A DNA stretch of 64,000 nucleotides from JADFQT01 sp965216025 (GTDB taxonomy: Bacteria; Chloroflexota; Dehalococcoidia; Lucifugimonadales; UBA3495): NCBI GenBank assembly GCA_965216025.1, contig CBDCEX010000018.1, positions 1,149,298 through 1,213,297 on the forward strand, in the 5' to 3' direction. Below, piece after piece: positions 25,866 to 33,070 of this stretch; position 1 is the first letter of the stretch; every line of letters begins with the position of its first letter. The translations under genes and the position numbers were made by a program. A model generated the notes under the pieces. That model did no database searches, was not told the origin of the DNA, and saw only the letters and a list, made by a program, of their open reading frames with translations.

Positions 25866-26057
25866 ATGTGGGTAGATGACCTTCCAACAAACAGCTCATG
25901 GACTAATCTTTGGTCCGGGTACATACGGTGTGGTGAGTGTTCAGGTATTCGCACTTTCAATGATCCTTGTCCAGCCTGTGGGGCTGACCTACCGAAGGAC
26001 GTAGAGCAAACCGCTAAACTTGATGACGGACAAGAGATCTCGTTCCTGACCGGCTAG
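25866..26057 (+). CDS. Small zinc-ribbon protein, in frame with the HEPN gene that follows
   Basis: The 63-residue product carries two CxxC pairs, RCGEC and CPACGADLP, spaced like a zinc ribbon. The ATG at 25866 has GAAGGA nine bases upstream. It ends at TAG 26055-26057, and the next codon is the ATG of the HEPN gene in the same frame. The pair therefore forms one frame of 229 residues with a single stop at its joint. Either the two are separate, translationally coupled proteins, or one zinc-ribbon/HEPN protein has acquired an amber codon. Confidence 0.55.
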   Translation: MWVDDLPTNSSWTNLWSGYIRCGECSGIRTFNDPCPACGADLPKDVEQTAKLDDGQEISFLTG

Positions 26058-26552
26058 ATGGGGGCAGAGACACGTTATGAGGACTATATCTATTTGCAGC
26101 TGATGGAGCGTGCATGGCAACGCATGACACGCGACTCGGCGTCACAGAACCGTTTACTGCATACGAAGCAGGTCTCCACAGGCGCATCGCTGGTGCTGCT
26201 GTTTTGGACATACTTTGAAACTCGGCTCGAATACCTCCTTCGTAGTGGCCTTCAGCACGTTCCTCCTACGTTCCTGGAGGACTCACTGAATCGGTATTCC
26301 TCTGTCGGCGCCCGACTGGACAGATTCTACAGAATTGCGTTCGGCTCGACGTATCACTCGGACCTCGTGTGTTTGGGATACTCCGATGTAAGTGCCCACC
26401 TGGCCAGAGTTCAAGAGCGACGAAACGCGTTTTTTCATGGTTCGCCACAGAGCATTGACGACGCCCTCTCCAAATCAGTCGTAGAAATGCTCAAGCTGGA
26501 ACATGAGGCAGGACTTTCCGGTCTGCGGGTTCATACACGATTAGTGCACTAG
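26058..26552 (+). CDS. HEPN-domain protein with RxxxxH motif
   Basis: The 164-residue all-helical protein reads MGAETRYEDYIYLQLMERAW, then LLFWTYFETRLEYLLRSGL, and near the C terminus HLARVQERRNAFFHGSPQSIDD. RNAFFH is the R-x4-H active-site motif of HEPN ribonucleases, found in Cas accessory proteins, RloC/PrrC, RnlA and many toxins. The N-terminal helix pair with conserved Glu fits the fold. A role as an RNase effector or regulator in a defence locus is an inference from the motif and the neighbours. There is no ribosome binding site of its own: it starts directly after the stop of the zinc-ribbon frame. Confidence 0.65.
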   Translation: MGAETRYEDYIYLQLMERAWQRMTRDSASQNRLLHTKQVSTGASLVLLFWTYFETRLEYLLRSGLQHVPPTFLEDSLNRYSSVGARLDRFYRIAFGSTYHSDLVCLGYSDVSAHLARVQERRNAFFHGSPQSIDDALSKSVVEMLKLEHEAGLSGLRVHTRLVH

Positions 26553-26597
26553 GTGAGTTGGAGTCAGTAGCTATGGGATTGGTGCATGAGGCTATAG

Positions 26598-27404
26598 ATG
26601 GGGCATGAGACCACAAGACAGGATACATCCCGCCTGCCGCAGCCGCTGACGCGTCGCAACGCGGATGGCAAAGTCTACCAGCGCCTACCGGCTGTAGACA
26701 GGCAGATCACTGAGGCTCTCGGGTTAGACCACGAAAAACTTCGAAGCCGCTTGGAAGTCCACGACGAAGCCTCGCCCGCCTTCCTCAAAGAGGAGTCGCT
26801 GGTATATCTGATCCGGCACTACCACGGAGAAGGAAACTGGGAGTTCGTTAACGAGTTAGCTGAGTGCCTGCTAACACGCTGTGCGACCTGGATTGACAGT
26901 AAGCTGCGCAGCTTGAGAGTTGACCTGAGGGAAGATGGGCATTCCAGTGTGGTCGCAGAGGTATTCGAAAGGATACTAGACCAAAGCAGCAACCGCGGGG
27001 ACTTCCTTCAAGTCCGCTTCTGGGTGGTCCTAGCGAGAATCACTGTGGACGTCTTTCGGAAGCAAGTCAATCGGTTCGAGACCGAATCGAGCGGCGACTA
27101 CGACCAAGCAACCATCGATGACCTAACCCAGCGGGGCGCCGTGGTGGTGCCGACTACTTCCGCTAGTCGACCCATCGAATCGGAGGCGATCGACAACGTC
27201 TTGATTGAAGCGGCGCTGCATCAGCTAGAGGAGCCAATCCGGTCCGCATACCTTCTCCGCCACCACAAGGACTGGCCAATCGAAGACAAGGACCCAGCTG
27301 TACAGACGATTAGCCGACACTTTGGCAAAACGCCTCGAACGATCAGAAACTGGCTGTCCAAAGCTGATGAGATTCTGGAGGCATGGCGAGGAGAACAGAG
27401 ATGA
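26598..27404 (+). CDS. Sigma-70-like RNA polymerase sigma factor (divergent)
   Basis: The 268-residue protein has a central region resembling sigma region 2 (SSVVAEVFERILDQSS, FLQVRFWVVLARITVDVFRKQVNRF) and a C-terminal helix-turn-helix resembling region 4. There, LHQLEEPIRSAYLLRHHKDWPIE corresponds to the LPxxxRxVxxLRxxxGxSxxEIA block and HFGKTPRTIRNWLSKADEILE to the recognition helix. Between the two lies a linker with TTSASRPIESEAIDN, as in ECF-type factors. It may direct transcription of this locus; no target promoter was identified. The stop TGA overlaps the ATG of the next gene, which implies coupled translation with that putative regulator. Confidence 0.65.
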   Translation: MGHETTRQDTSRLPQPLTRRNADGKVYQRLPAVDRQITEALGLDHEKLRSRLEVHDEASPAFLKEESLVYLIRHYHGEGNWEFVNELAECLLTRCATWIDSKLRSLRVDLREDGHSSVVAEVFERILDQSSNRGDFLQVRFWVVLARITVDVFRKQVNRFETESSGDYDQATIDDLTQRGAVVVPTTSASRPIESEAIDNVLIEAALHQLEEPIRSAYLLRHHKDWPIEDKDPAVQTISRHFGKTPRTIRNWLSKADEILEAWRGEQR

Positions 27405-28045
27405 ACAAACCAATGGACCAGGAGATGCTGGAGGATATACTCGACGCCTACGTGGCGTCCGGTGTCGGCCCGAATAGCCCGCTTGAAGAATGGACTCGGC
27501 GGTACCCAGAGTTTGAGCGAGAGCTCATAGAGTTCGCAGCCAGCTGGAGCCTGATGACATGGTTGCCTCCCGCACCTGACGCCGAGGAAATCGACGAGGA
27601 AACGCTGGTACTGCGAGGAATGAGTGTTGTCCAGAACTTGCTGCACAGGCAGTCGGCTGAGTCTTCCCCAGATTCGGTCGCGCCGTTCGAGAGTCTGATT
27701 GCGGAAGGGCAAGAAAGAGGTTTTGAGCCGCGCCAGTTGGCCCAGGCTGTTGGATTGGGGGACAGCTTGCTCAGAAAGCTCGACCGCCGCTTGATCGCCT
27801 ACGCCACAATCCCGCAAGAGTTGATTAATCGCCTTGCCCGGGTCATGCAGCGTGAGGCTACGAGCATCACCGCCTATCTACAGCAGAACCCTACGTTAGG
27901 GGCTACGACCGAACATCGCTCCGAGCAAGCACCCAAGCTCATGGCGCTGGAGGATTTCTTTGACGCCGTTCGGGCTGATCCCACAATCAGCCGTGAGCAC
28001 GCTGAAAACTGGTTCGCGCTTGAACGGTCCATGGGAGCAACATGA
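27401..28045 (+). CDS. Small HTH-type regulator coupled to the sigma-like gene
   Basis: The start ATG 27401 overlaps the sigma-like stop (ATGA) and has AGGAG upstream. The 214-residue product begins with an acidic helical domain (MLEDILDAYVASG, WTRRYPEFERELIEFAASW) and has a middle segment, LAQAVGLGDSLLRKLDRRLIAYATIPQELINRLARVM, that resembles the regulatory protein commonly encoded next to ImmA/IrrE genes. The N-terminal YPEFERELxEF segment is reminiscent of small anti-sigma or sigma-associated proteins. It probably modulates the sigma-like factor or the ImmA-helicase. The exact function is unknown. Its stop again overlaps the next ATG (28042-28045). Confidence 0.5.
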   Translation: MNKPMDQEMLEDILDAYVASGVGPNSPLEEWTRRYPEFERELIEFAASWSLMTWLPPAPDAEEIDEETLVLRGMSVVQNLLHRQSAESSPDSVAPFESLIAEGQERGFEPRQLAQAVGLGDSLLRKLDRRLIAYATIPQELINRLARVMQREATSITAYLQQNPTLGATTEHRSEQAPKLMALEDFFDAVRADPTISREHAENWFALERSMGAT

Positions 28046-31000
28046 GCCACTGGGACGAAATAAGGAGGCGGGCAAGGACGCAGCGCGCCGCAGCGCTTCG
28101 AGAGGCTGGGGGAGAGCCTTCAGCTGAATCATTGCTTGCCGTGGCCGAACGGCTGACCGGCTTCGAACGAATCGGCCTGCCGGCCGGCGATTCGTTACTG
28201 GACGATGCCGAGGCGACGCTCGACCACGGCATGAAGATGGTTTGGTTCAACCGCGAAGTCGAACCTAGACTGGCTCGCTTCTATCAAGCTCACGAGTATG
28301 CCCACCTCTGGTTGCACCCTGAACGCGAGAACCAGGCAGAGTTCAACCTGGATCCTGAGGCCATTGAGGAACCCTTGCCAGTTGGCGTAAGTCGAGTAGA
28401 GGGATATGGACCGGAGGAGCTGAGGGAGCGTGAGGCGAACGTCTTTGCGCGGGAGTTCTTGCTCCCGACTGACGTCCTGCGTGACTGGTACGAGGCCGAT
28501 AAGGCCAGCGCGAGCGAAACCGCAGAGAGACTGGGACTTCCCGAGGCGCTAGTTCTACAGCAGATGGCGCGGGCGTTGCTCACGCCGGAAATCTCCCCTC
28601 CCGACATATCACCTGACGAAACGAACGAGCGCCCACTGGATCCCAGCCAGGAGGAAGCTGCTCACGCCCCACGGGGGCCATTGCTCTTGGAGGCCGGTCC
28701 AGGTACTGGCAAGACCCGCACCCTAGTGGGCCGGATCGTGTTTCTGCTTGAACAGGGGGTGCCGCCAACAGCGATCCTTGCGCTGACGTTCTCGAACCGC
28801 GCAGCTGAAGAGATGCGATCACGTGTGGCCGACGCCAAACCGGAAGATGCATCCCGTATCTGGATTGGAACCTTTCATGCCTTCGGTCTGGAGTTGATGC
28901 GCAGGTACGCTACCCACCTGGGACTCCCAGCCCGGGTAAGCGTACTGGATCCATCTGACTCGATAGCCCTGCTGGAGGGGATGCTCTCCGACTTGAATCT
29001 GGACCACTATCAAAACTTGTACGACCCCGCCCTTTACCTGCGTGACATCATGGCCGCGATCTCACGGGCGAAGGACGAGTTGGTGGGTCCAGAGGACTAC
29101 GCTGCACTCGGGGAGAGCATGCTTGCTCAGGCGGTCACGGCTGAGGAGATGGAGGTGGCTGAGAAGGTTGTCGAAGTTGCGCGGGTTTACAAGGCATACC
29201 AGGAAGTCCTTGACCGAGAGCACTTCCTAGACTTCGGCGACCTCATCTCCAAGTCCGTGTCGCTGCTCAGGACGCACGCCGATGTGCGGGACACGCTGCG
29301 GAGCACCTATCGTCACGTCCTGGTCGATGAGTACCAAGATGTGAACCGTGCGAGCGGGATCTTCCTTAAGGAATTGGCGGGTGCAGGAGCGGGTCTGTGG
29401 GTGGTTGGGGACACGCGTCAGGCAATCTACCGGTTCCGCGGCGCCGCTCCGGCCAACATGCGGCGATTTGGGGAGGACTTCCCCGGAGCAAAAGTAAAGT
29501 CTCTTAGATACAACTACAGGTCCCAACCAGCTATTTTGGATGTCTTCGCAGGGCTGGCACCCGACATGCGTGCGAGCCGAGGTGGACCAAGTTTCATCCG
29601 TTGGGAGCCGAAGCGTCCGGATTCGGGTGGGCGGGTCTTGATGGAGGTTGCCGACGACCTTGCTGCTGAGGCAGACGGAATGGCTAAGGAGATTGAGCGT
29701 CAGCGGGCCTCCGGTATTCCTTACAGCCAGCAAGCTATTCTGTGTCGTTCACATACTAACCTTGGAAGAGTCGCAGCCGAGCTCGAAGGCTTGGGCGTGC
29801 CGGTTCTTTACTTGGGTAACCTCTTCGAGCGTCCGGAAGTCCGTGACATGCTTTCTCTCTTGTCTCTCACTTGCGAGCCTGATGGGCGCGGCCTGGTGCG
29901 CGTAGCACGGTTTCCTGAGTACGAAGTTTCACTGAATGACGTTCTCGCATTGGTCGAATTGGCAAGCGAACGGAATGTCCCCTTCCCAGACGCCTTGGAT
30001 CTGGCTGTGGCGGCAACAACCATCTCGACACAGGGCAAAGAAGGTCTTGCCCTTCTAGCACATCATCTGGACGGGATGAGTCATGTCAGACCCTGGACGC
30101 TGCTCACCAATTACCTGTTCGAGCGAAGCCGCTATCTGGACACTCTGTTGTGCGACCAGTCCGTGGCGGGTCAGCAACTCTTGCTGGCACTGTATCAATT
30201 CCTCCAGTTCGCCCACGAACAGCGGTCGGCGGCTCCTGGAGAGGCGACTGACGCCAAGCTCTGGCTCCTGCGATATATCCGTCAGCTTGAGATCTACGGC
30301 GATGAAAAGCAGCTTCGGCAGCTACCAACATGGGCGGACAATATCGAGGCAGTACGACTACTGACCGTGCATGCGAGCAAGAGCCTTGAGTTTCAGGCGG
30401 TCTACTTGCCGGTTCTGGGCCGAGGTATGTTCCCAGCCCGACGTCAGGGACAGCCTTGCCTTCCTCCCAAGGGTATGATCGTATCCAACAATGATGACCA
30501 CGATGAAGAAGAGGAGTGTCTCTTCTTCGTCGGGCTGTCCCGCGCAAGAGATGTCCTGTGCCTATCGCGAGCTCGGAGGTACGGAGCGCAGAACAGCAAT
30601 GCGTCAGATCTGCTCGACAGGATCGCCGGCCTGCTGCCCGGCACTCCGTCCGGCCCTGTCACTTGGCCATCCAGGGCGCTCACACCGGTTGCCTTGGCTG
30701 AGCCCAGGCCGGCAAGCGAGCCTTTGGCGGCTGAGGATCTGGAAGTTTACATCCGTTGTCCCCGGCAGTTCTTCTACGAATGTGTTCTTGGGCTAAGTCG
30801 AAGACGGGAGGATTCCGGGTACGTAGATTTTCACCGCTGTGTCTATCGTGTGCTGCACTGGATGGCGGAGGAACGCGCCTCCGGAAATCCCGCAGATGAA
30901 GCGGCCGCACTCGCATACCTAGCAGAGGTCTGGAAGGCGCAAGGACCGCAGGAGCATCCGTTTCAAGAGTTGTATCGTGCCTCAGCCGTTAGCTTGGTGG

Positions 31001-31434
31001 AGCTGGCTGCAAGACGACCATTCACGTCTCAAGGTTCCGCAACAAGGCCGACGTGGGAGGTGTCAGTGCCTCTTGGCCTCATTCGTTTCGTCCCCGACCA
31101 CGTCGAGGTTCTCAGCGACGGCTCCGAGGTTGTTGAACGTCTCCGCACGGGTCGTCCAACGAAGAGCGAAGTGGAAAAGGACATCTACGCTCTGTACGTG
31201 ACGGCCGCCCAGACGGCTGAGCCGCGCGTTCGCCGGAGCGTACAGGTACGTTACCTGTCAGCCGATCAGGTAGCCCCGATCAACCTAAGACCTGGACCAA
31301 TCAAGACTCGACTGAACCACTACAACGAAGCAATCAGAGGAATCCTCCGCCAGGATTTCTCACCCAAACCTAACGACCGCACCTGTCCCCGCTGTCCTCA
31401 CTACTTTATCTGCCCGTTGGGCGAGGACGTCTGA
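28042..31434 (+). CDS. ImmA/IrrE metallopeptidase - UvrD helicase - Fe-S nuclease-like fusion
   Basis: The 1130-residue protein joins three parts. Residues about 40-140 form an ImmA/IrrE-type Zn peptidase with HEYAH (84-88) and the third ligand in EANVFAREFLLP (131). Residues about 195-860 are an SF1A UvrD/PcrA helicase with Walker A GPGTGKT (219-225), VLVDEYQDV, GDTRQAIYRFRGA, LRYNYRSQ, TVHASKSLEFQAVYLP and VGLSRARDVL. Residues about 890-1130 resemble the AddB/RecB-like nuclease with an Fe-S frame: CPRQFFYEC at the start and CPRCPHYFICP at the end. In the PD-(D/E)xK motif the core reads VVERLRTGR where active relatives have DYKTG, so nuclease activity is doubtful. ImmA domains cleave or sense repressors; the fusion suggests a switch that couples a DNA-processing motor to regulation. 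It overlaps the preceding gene by 4 bp. Confidence 0.85.
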   Translation: MSHWDEIRRRARTQRAAALREAGGEPSAESLLAVAERLTGFERIGLPAGDSLLDDAEATLDHGMKMVWFNREVEPRLARFYQAHEYAHLWLHPERENQAEFNLDPEAIEEPLPVGVSRVEGYGPEELREREANVFAREFLLPTDVLRDWYEADKASASETAERLGLPEALVLQQMARALLTPEISPPDISPDETNERPLDPSQEEAAHAPRGPLLLEAGPGTGKTRTLVGRIVFLLEQGVPPTAILALTFSNRAAEEMRSRVADAKPEDASRIWIGTFHAFGLELMRRYATHLGLPARVSVLDPSDSIALLEGMLSDLNLDHYQNLYDPALYLRDIMAAISRAKDELVGPEDYAALGESMLAQAVTAEEMEVAEKVVEVARVYKAYQEVLDREHFLDFGDLISKSVSLLRTHADVRDTLRSTYRHVLVDEYQDVNRASGIFLKELAGAGAGLWVVGDTRQAIYRFRGAAPANMRRFGEDFPGAKVKSLRYNYRSQPAILDVFAGLAPDMRASRGGPSFIRWEPKRPDSGGRVLMEVADDLAAEADGMAKEIERQRASGIPYSQQAILCRSHTNLGRVAAELEGLGVPVLYLGNLFERPEVRDMLSLLSLTCEPDGRGLVRVARFPEYEVSLNDVLALVELASERNVPFPDALDLAVAATTISTQGKEGLALLAHHLDGMSHVRPWTLLTNYLFERSRYLDTLLCDQSVAGQQLLLALYQFLQFAHEQRSAAPGEATDAKLWLLRYIRQLEIYGDEKQLRQLPTWADNIEAVRLLTVHASKSLEFQAVYLPVLGRGMFPARRQGQPCLPPKGMIVSNNDDHDEEEECLFFVGLSRARDVLCLSRARRYGAQNSNASDLLDRIAGLLPGTPSGPVTWPSRALTPVALAEPRPASEPLAAEDLEVYIRCPRQFFYECVLGLSRRREDSGYVDFHRCVYRVLHWMAEERASGNPADEAAALAYLAEVWKAQGPQEHPFQELYRASAVSLVELAARRPFTSQGSATRPTWEVSVPLGLIRFVPDHVEVLSDGSEVVERLRTGRPTKSEVEKDIYALYVTAAQTAEPRVRRSVQVRYLSADQVAPINLRPGPIKTRLNHYNEAIRGILRQDFSPKPNDRTCPRCPHYFICPLGEDV

Positions 31435-31507
31435 ACGTCACCTCGACGGACGTAGATATTTCCGGTCTGCCGTACCTTCGACGATTGTCCTAGTAGGGGT
31501 ATCAAAT

Positions 31508-31563
31508 GACGCCCAATCAAATCTGGGGGCGTCGCCCACTCTAGAGAGTCCCACCGCTGTGGG
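31508..31563 (+). promoter_or_regulatory. Three consecutive hairpins in the leader of the ubiquitin-like gene
   Basis: The 145-bp gap between the helicase and the ubiquitin-like gene contains a row of stem-loops: GACGCCC (31508-31514) with GGGCGTC (31527-31533), ACTCTAGAGAGT (31538-31549), and CCCAC/GTGGG with loop CGCT (31550-31563). They end just before the ribosome binding site AGAAAGGA. No U-tract follows any of them, so a simple intrinsic terminator is unlikely. They could be a processing site, an attenuator or protein-binding sites. Confidence 0.5.
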
Positions 31564-31578
31564 AGAAAGGACAGTCGA

Positions 31579-32100
31579 ATGACTCAGCTTGATGCGCCAG
31601 ACCAGATAGAGCTCTTCATCCAGGGAGAGGGAATCCCGAAGATCACCCTAGTGAAACTGGGCCCAAAGGACACGGTAGCGGATATCGTCAAGGTTGCCCG
31701 CGAACACGGCCTGGGCGCGCCCGAGGACTCAGAGATGTGCCTCTTCGTCGAAAACACGGATGTCTCGGTGGAATTGGACCTGAAGATCGATGAGGTCGGC
31801 CTGACTGACCGCAGCCGCGTACACATCCACCGCTGCAAGAGCGTGGAGGTCACGGTCAACTACAACCAGGACCAAAAGAAGGGTTTCTTCCCGCCATCGG
31901 CGACGGTCGATTGGGTGAAGGAATGGGCGGTTGGGAAGGACCAGTATGACATGTCGCCCGTCGATGCCGCGGAGCACGTGCTCAAGGTGTGCAACTCAGG
32001 CGACCAGCCTGACGGGGAGGTGCATATCGGCACTCTCGTGAAATTCCCGGACGGGACCCTCTGCTTTGACCTGGTAGCCAAGCAGCGGGTAGAGGGGTAG
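31579..32100 (+). CDS. Tandem ubiquitin-fold (beta-grasp) protein
   Basis: The 173-residue protein has two ubiquitin-like (DUF2604/multiubiquitin-type) domains. The first (about 9-86) reads IELFIQGEGIPKITLVKLGPKDTVADIVKVAREHG and SRVHIHRC; the second (about 88-173) reads VEVTVNYNQDQKKGFFPPSATVDWVKEWA, AAEHVLKVC and HIGTLVKFPDGTLCFDLV. The alternating strands, the helix after a P-x-x-T/S-V block and the C-terminal ending KQRVEG with a terminal Gly are as expected for a conjugated modifier. It is followed after 3 bp by E2-like, JAB and E1-like genes, the same partner set as other prokaryotic ubiquitin-like operons. Which of the two domains is conjugated is unknown. The ribosome binding site is AGAAAGGA; the start ATG 31579 is clear. 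Confidence 0.8.
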   Translation: MTQLDAPDQIELFIQGEGIPKITLVKLGPKDTVADIVKVAREHGLGAPEDSEMCLFVENTDVSVELDLKIDEVGLTDRSRVHIHRCKSVEVTVNYNQDQKKGFFPPSATVDWVKEWAVGKDQYDMSPVDAAEHVLKVCNSGDQPDGEVHIGTLVKFPDGTLCFDLVAKQRVEG

Positions 32101-32103
32101 GGC

Positions 32104-32592
32104 TTGTCCGCGCAGACGATGGGAGTGGACGAGGAGGTGTTCCGATCCCACCTTGAAGCTGGCCCGTTCCAAAGCGGGTTTGACCGCGGGCGGTGGCACC
32201 TGCTCTCCATAAAGTGGCCCCACGCCTTGATTGCCGTTCAAGCAGTCGACAGGGTGGGTGGCCCTCCCGAATACACATTGCGATTCGAGTGCACAAACTA
32301 CCCTCAGTCGCCCCCAACAGCTCAGCCATGGGATGCTGACGGAGATGTCCCACTTCCACCAGAACGCTGGCCGAGTGGAACGAGACGGGTATCCCTAGCC
32401 TTCAATCCCGAGTGGAAGGGCGGTCAGTGCCTTTATCTGCCTTGTGATCGCCTCTCCATCGAGGGTCACGACCCCTGGCGGACCCAGCACCCATCGATGA
32501 TCTGGTCGCCAGCAAGCGATATCACACACTACTTGAGGACCGTCCATGACCTTCTCAATTCGAGCGACTATTCGGGCCCTCGCAGCGCCTAA
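32104..32592 (+). CDS. E2-like (UBC-fold) conjugating protein
   Basis: The 162-residue protein has the UBC-type strand order, ending in the YPQSPP motif (66-71) that corresponds to the YPxxPP of E2 enzymes. It has the pattern FNPEWKGGQCLYLPCDRLSIEGHDPWRTQHPSMIW, then DITHYLRTVHDLLNS as the C-terminal helix. Cys109 or Cys114 is the candidate thioester-forming residue. The CLYLPCDRxxIEGHxxWRTQH block is characteristic of prokaryotic E2 homologues encoded beside JAB and ThiF-type genes. It probably receives the ubiquitin-like protein from the E1-like protein. The start is TTG 32104, after GAGGGGTAGG; ATG 32119 is the alternative. It overlaps the JAB gene by 47 bp. Confidence 0.78.
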   Translation: MSAQTMGVDEEVFRSHLEAGPFQSGFDRGRWHLLSIKWPHALIAVQAVDRVGGPPEYTLRFECTNYPQSPPTAQPWDADGDVPLPPERWPSGTRRVSLAFNPEWKGGQCLYLPCDRLSIEGHDPWRTQHPSMIWSPASDITHYLRTVHDLLNSSDYSGPRSA

Positions 32593-33070
32593 GCACCGGC
32601 TGAGCTGCCCCAGGAAAGTATGGCGGCAAGGACTCGTGGAGATTGTAAGCCGCGGAGAGGGACACCACGAGAGTGGAGCGTTCCTGCTCGGCTACAGAGA
32701 TGGCATACGTGGCCGCGTGGTGAGATTCGCCTACTACGACGATTTCGACCCGACCTGCCTTGACTCCGGCATTGTGGTCTTCGATGGAGCAGGTTTCGGA
32801 CCACTGTGGCAGCTCTGCCGGCAGACCGGACTGAATGTGCTCGCCGACTTGCACACGCACGGTGGCCCCGGACCGGCGCGGCAGAGCCCGCTTGACAGGG
32901 ACAACCCGATGATCGCGCAACCTGGTCACGTGGCACTCATCGTGCCGAACTTCGCAACGGACTTCAGGATGCGGGACGTAGGCGTCTACGAGTATCTCGG
33001 TAGTCACAGGTGGCGCAATCACAGCAGAGGCGGCGCAGGACGCTTCTTCTACACGGGAGTATGGGCATGA
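32546..33070 (+). CDS. JAB/JAMM metallopeptidase (deubiquitinase-like)
   Basis: The 174-residue protein carries the JAMM zinc motif: Glu in HHESGAFLLG (42), H-x-H in LADLHTHGGPGPARQSPLD (103 and 105), Ser114 and Asp117. The second His and the Ser are separated by eight residues, one more than the textbook spacing. JAMM enzymes cleave isopeptide bonds or process modifiers; with one in each comparable operon it probably processes the ubiquitin-like protein or removes it from targets. The start ATG 32546 lies inside the E2-like gene, and its stop overlaps the start of the E1-like gene (ATGA). Confidence 0.85.
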   Translation: MTFSIRATIRALAAPKHRLSCPRKVWRQGLVEIVSRGEGHHESGAFLLGYRDGIRGRVVRFAYYDDFDPTCLDSGIVVFDGAGFGPLWQLCRQTGLNVLADLHTHGGPGPARQSPLDRDNPMIAQPGHVALIVPNFATDFRMRDVGVYEYLGSHRWRNHSRGGAGRFFYTGVWA

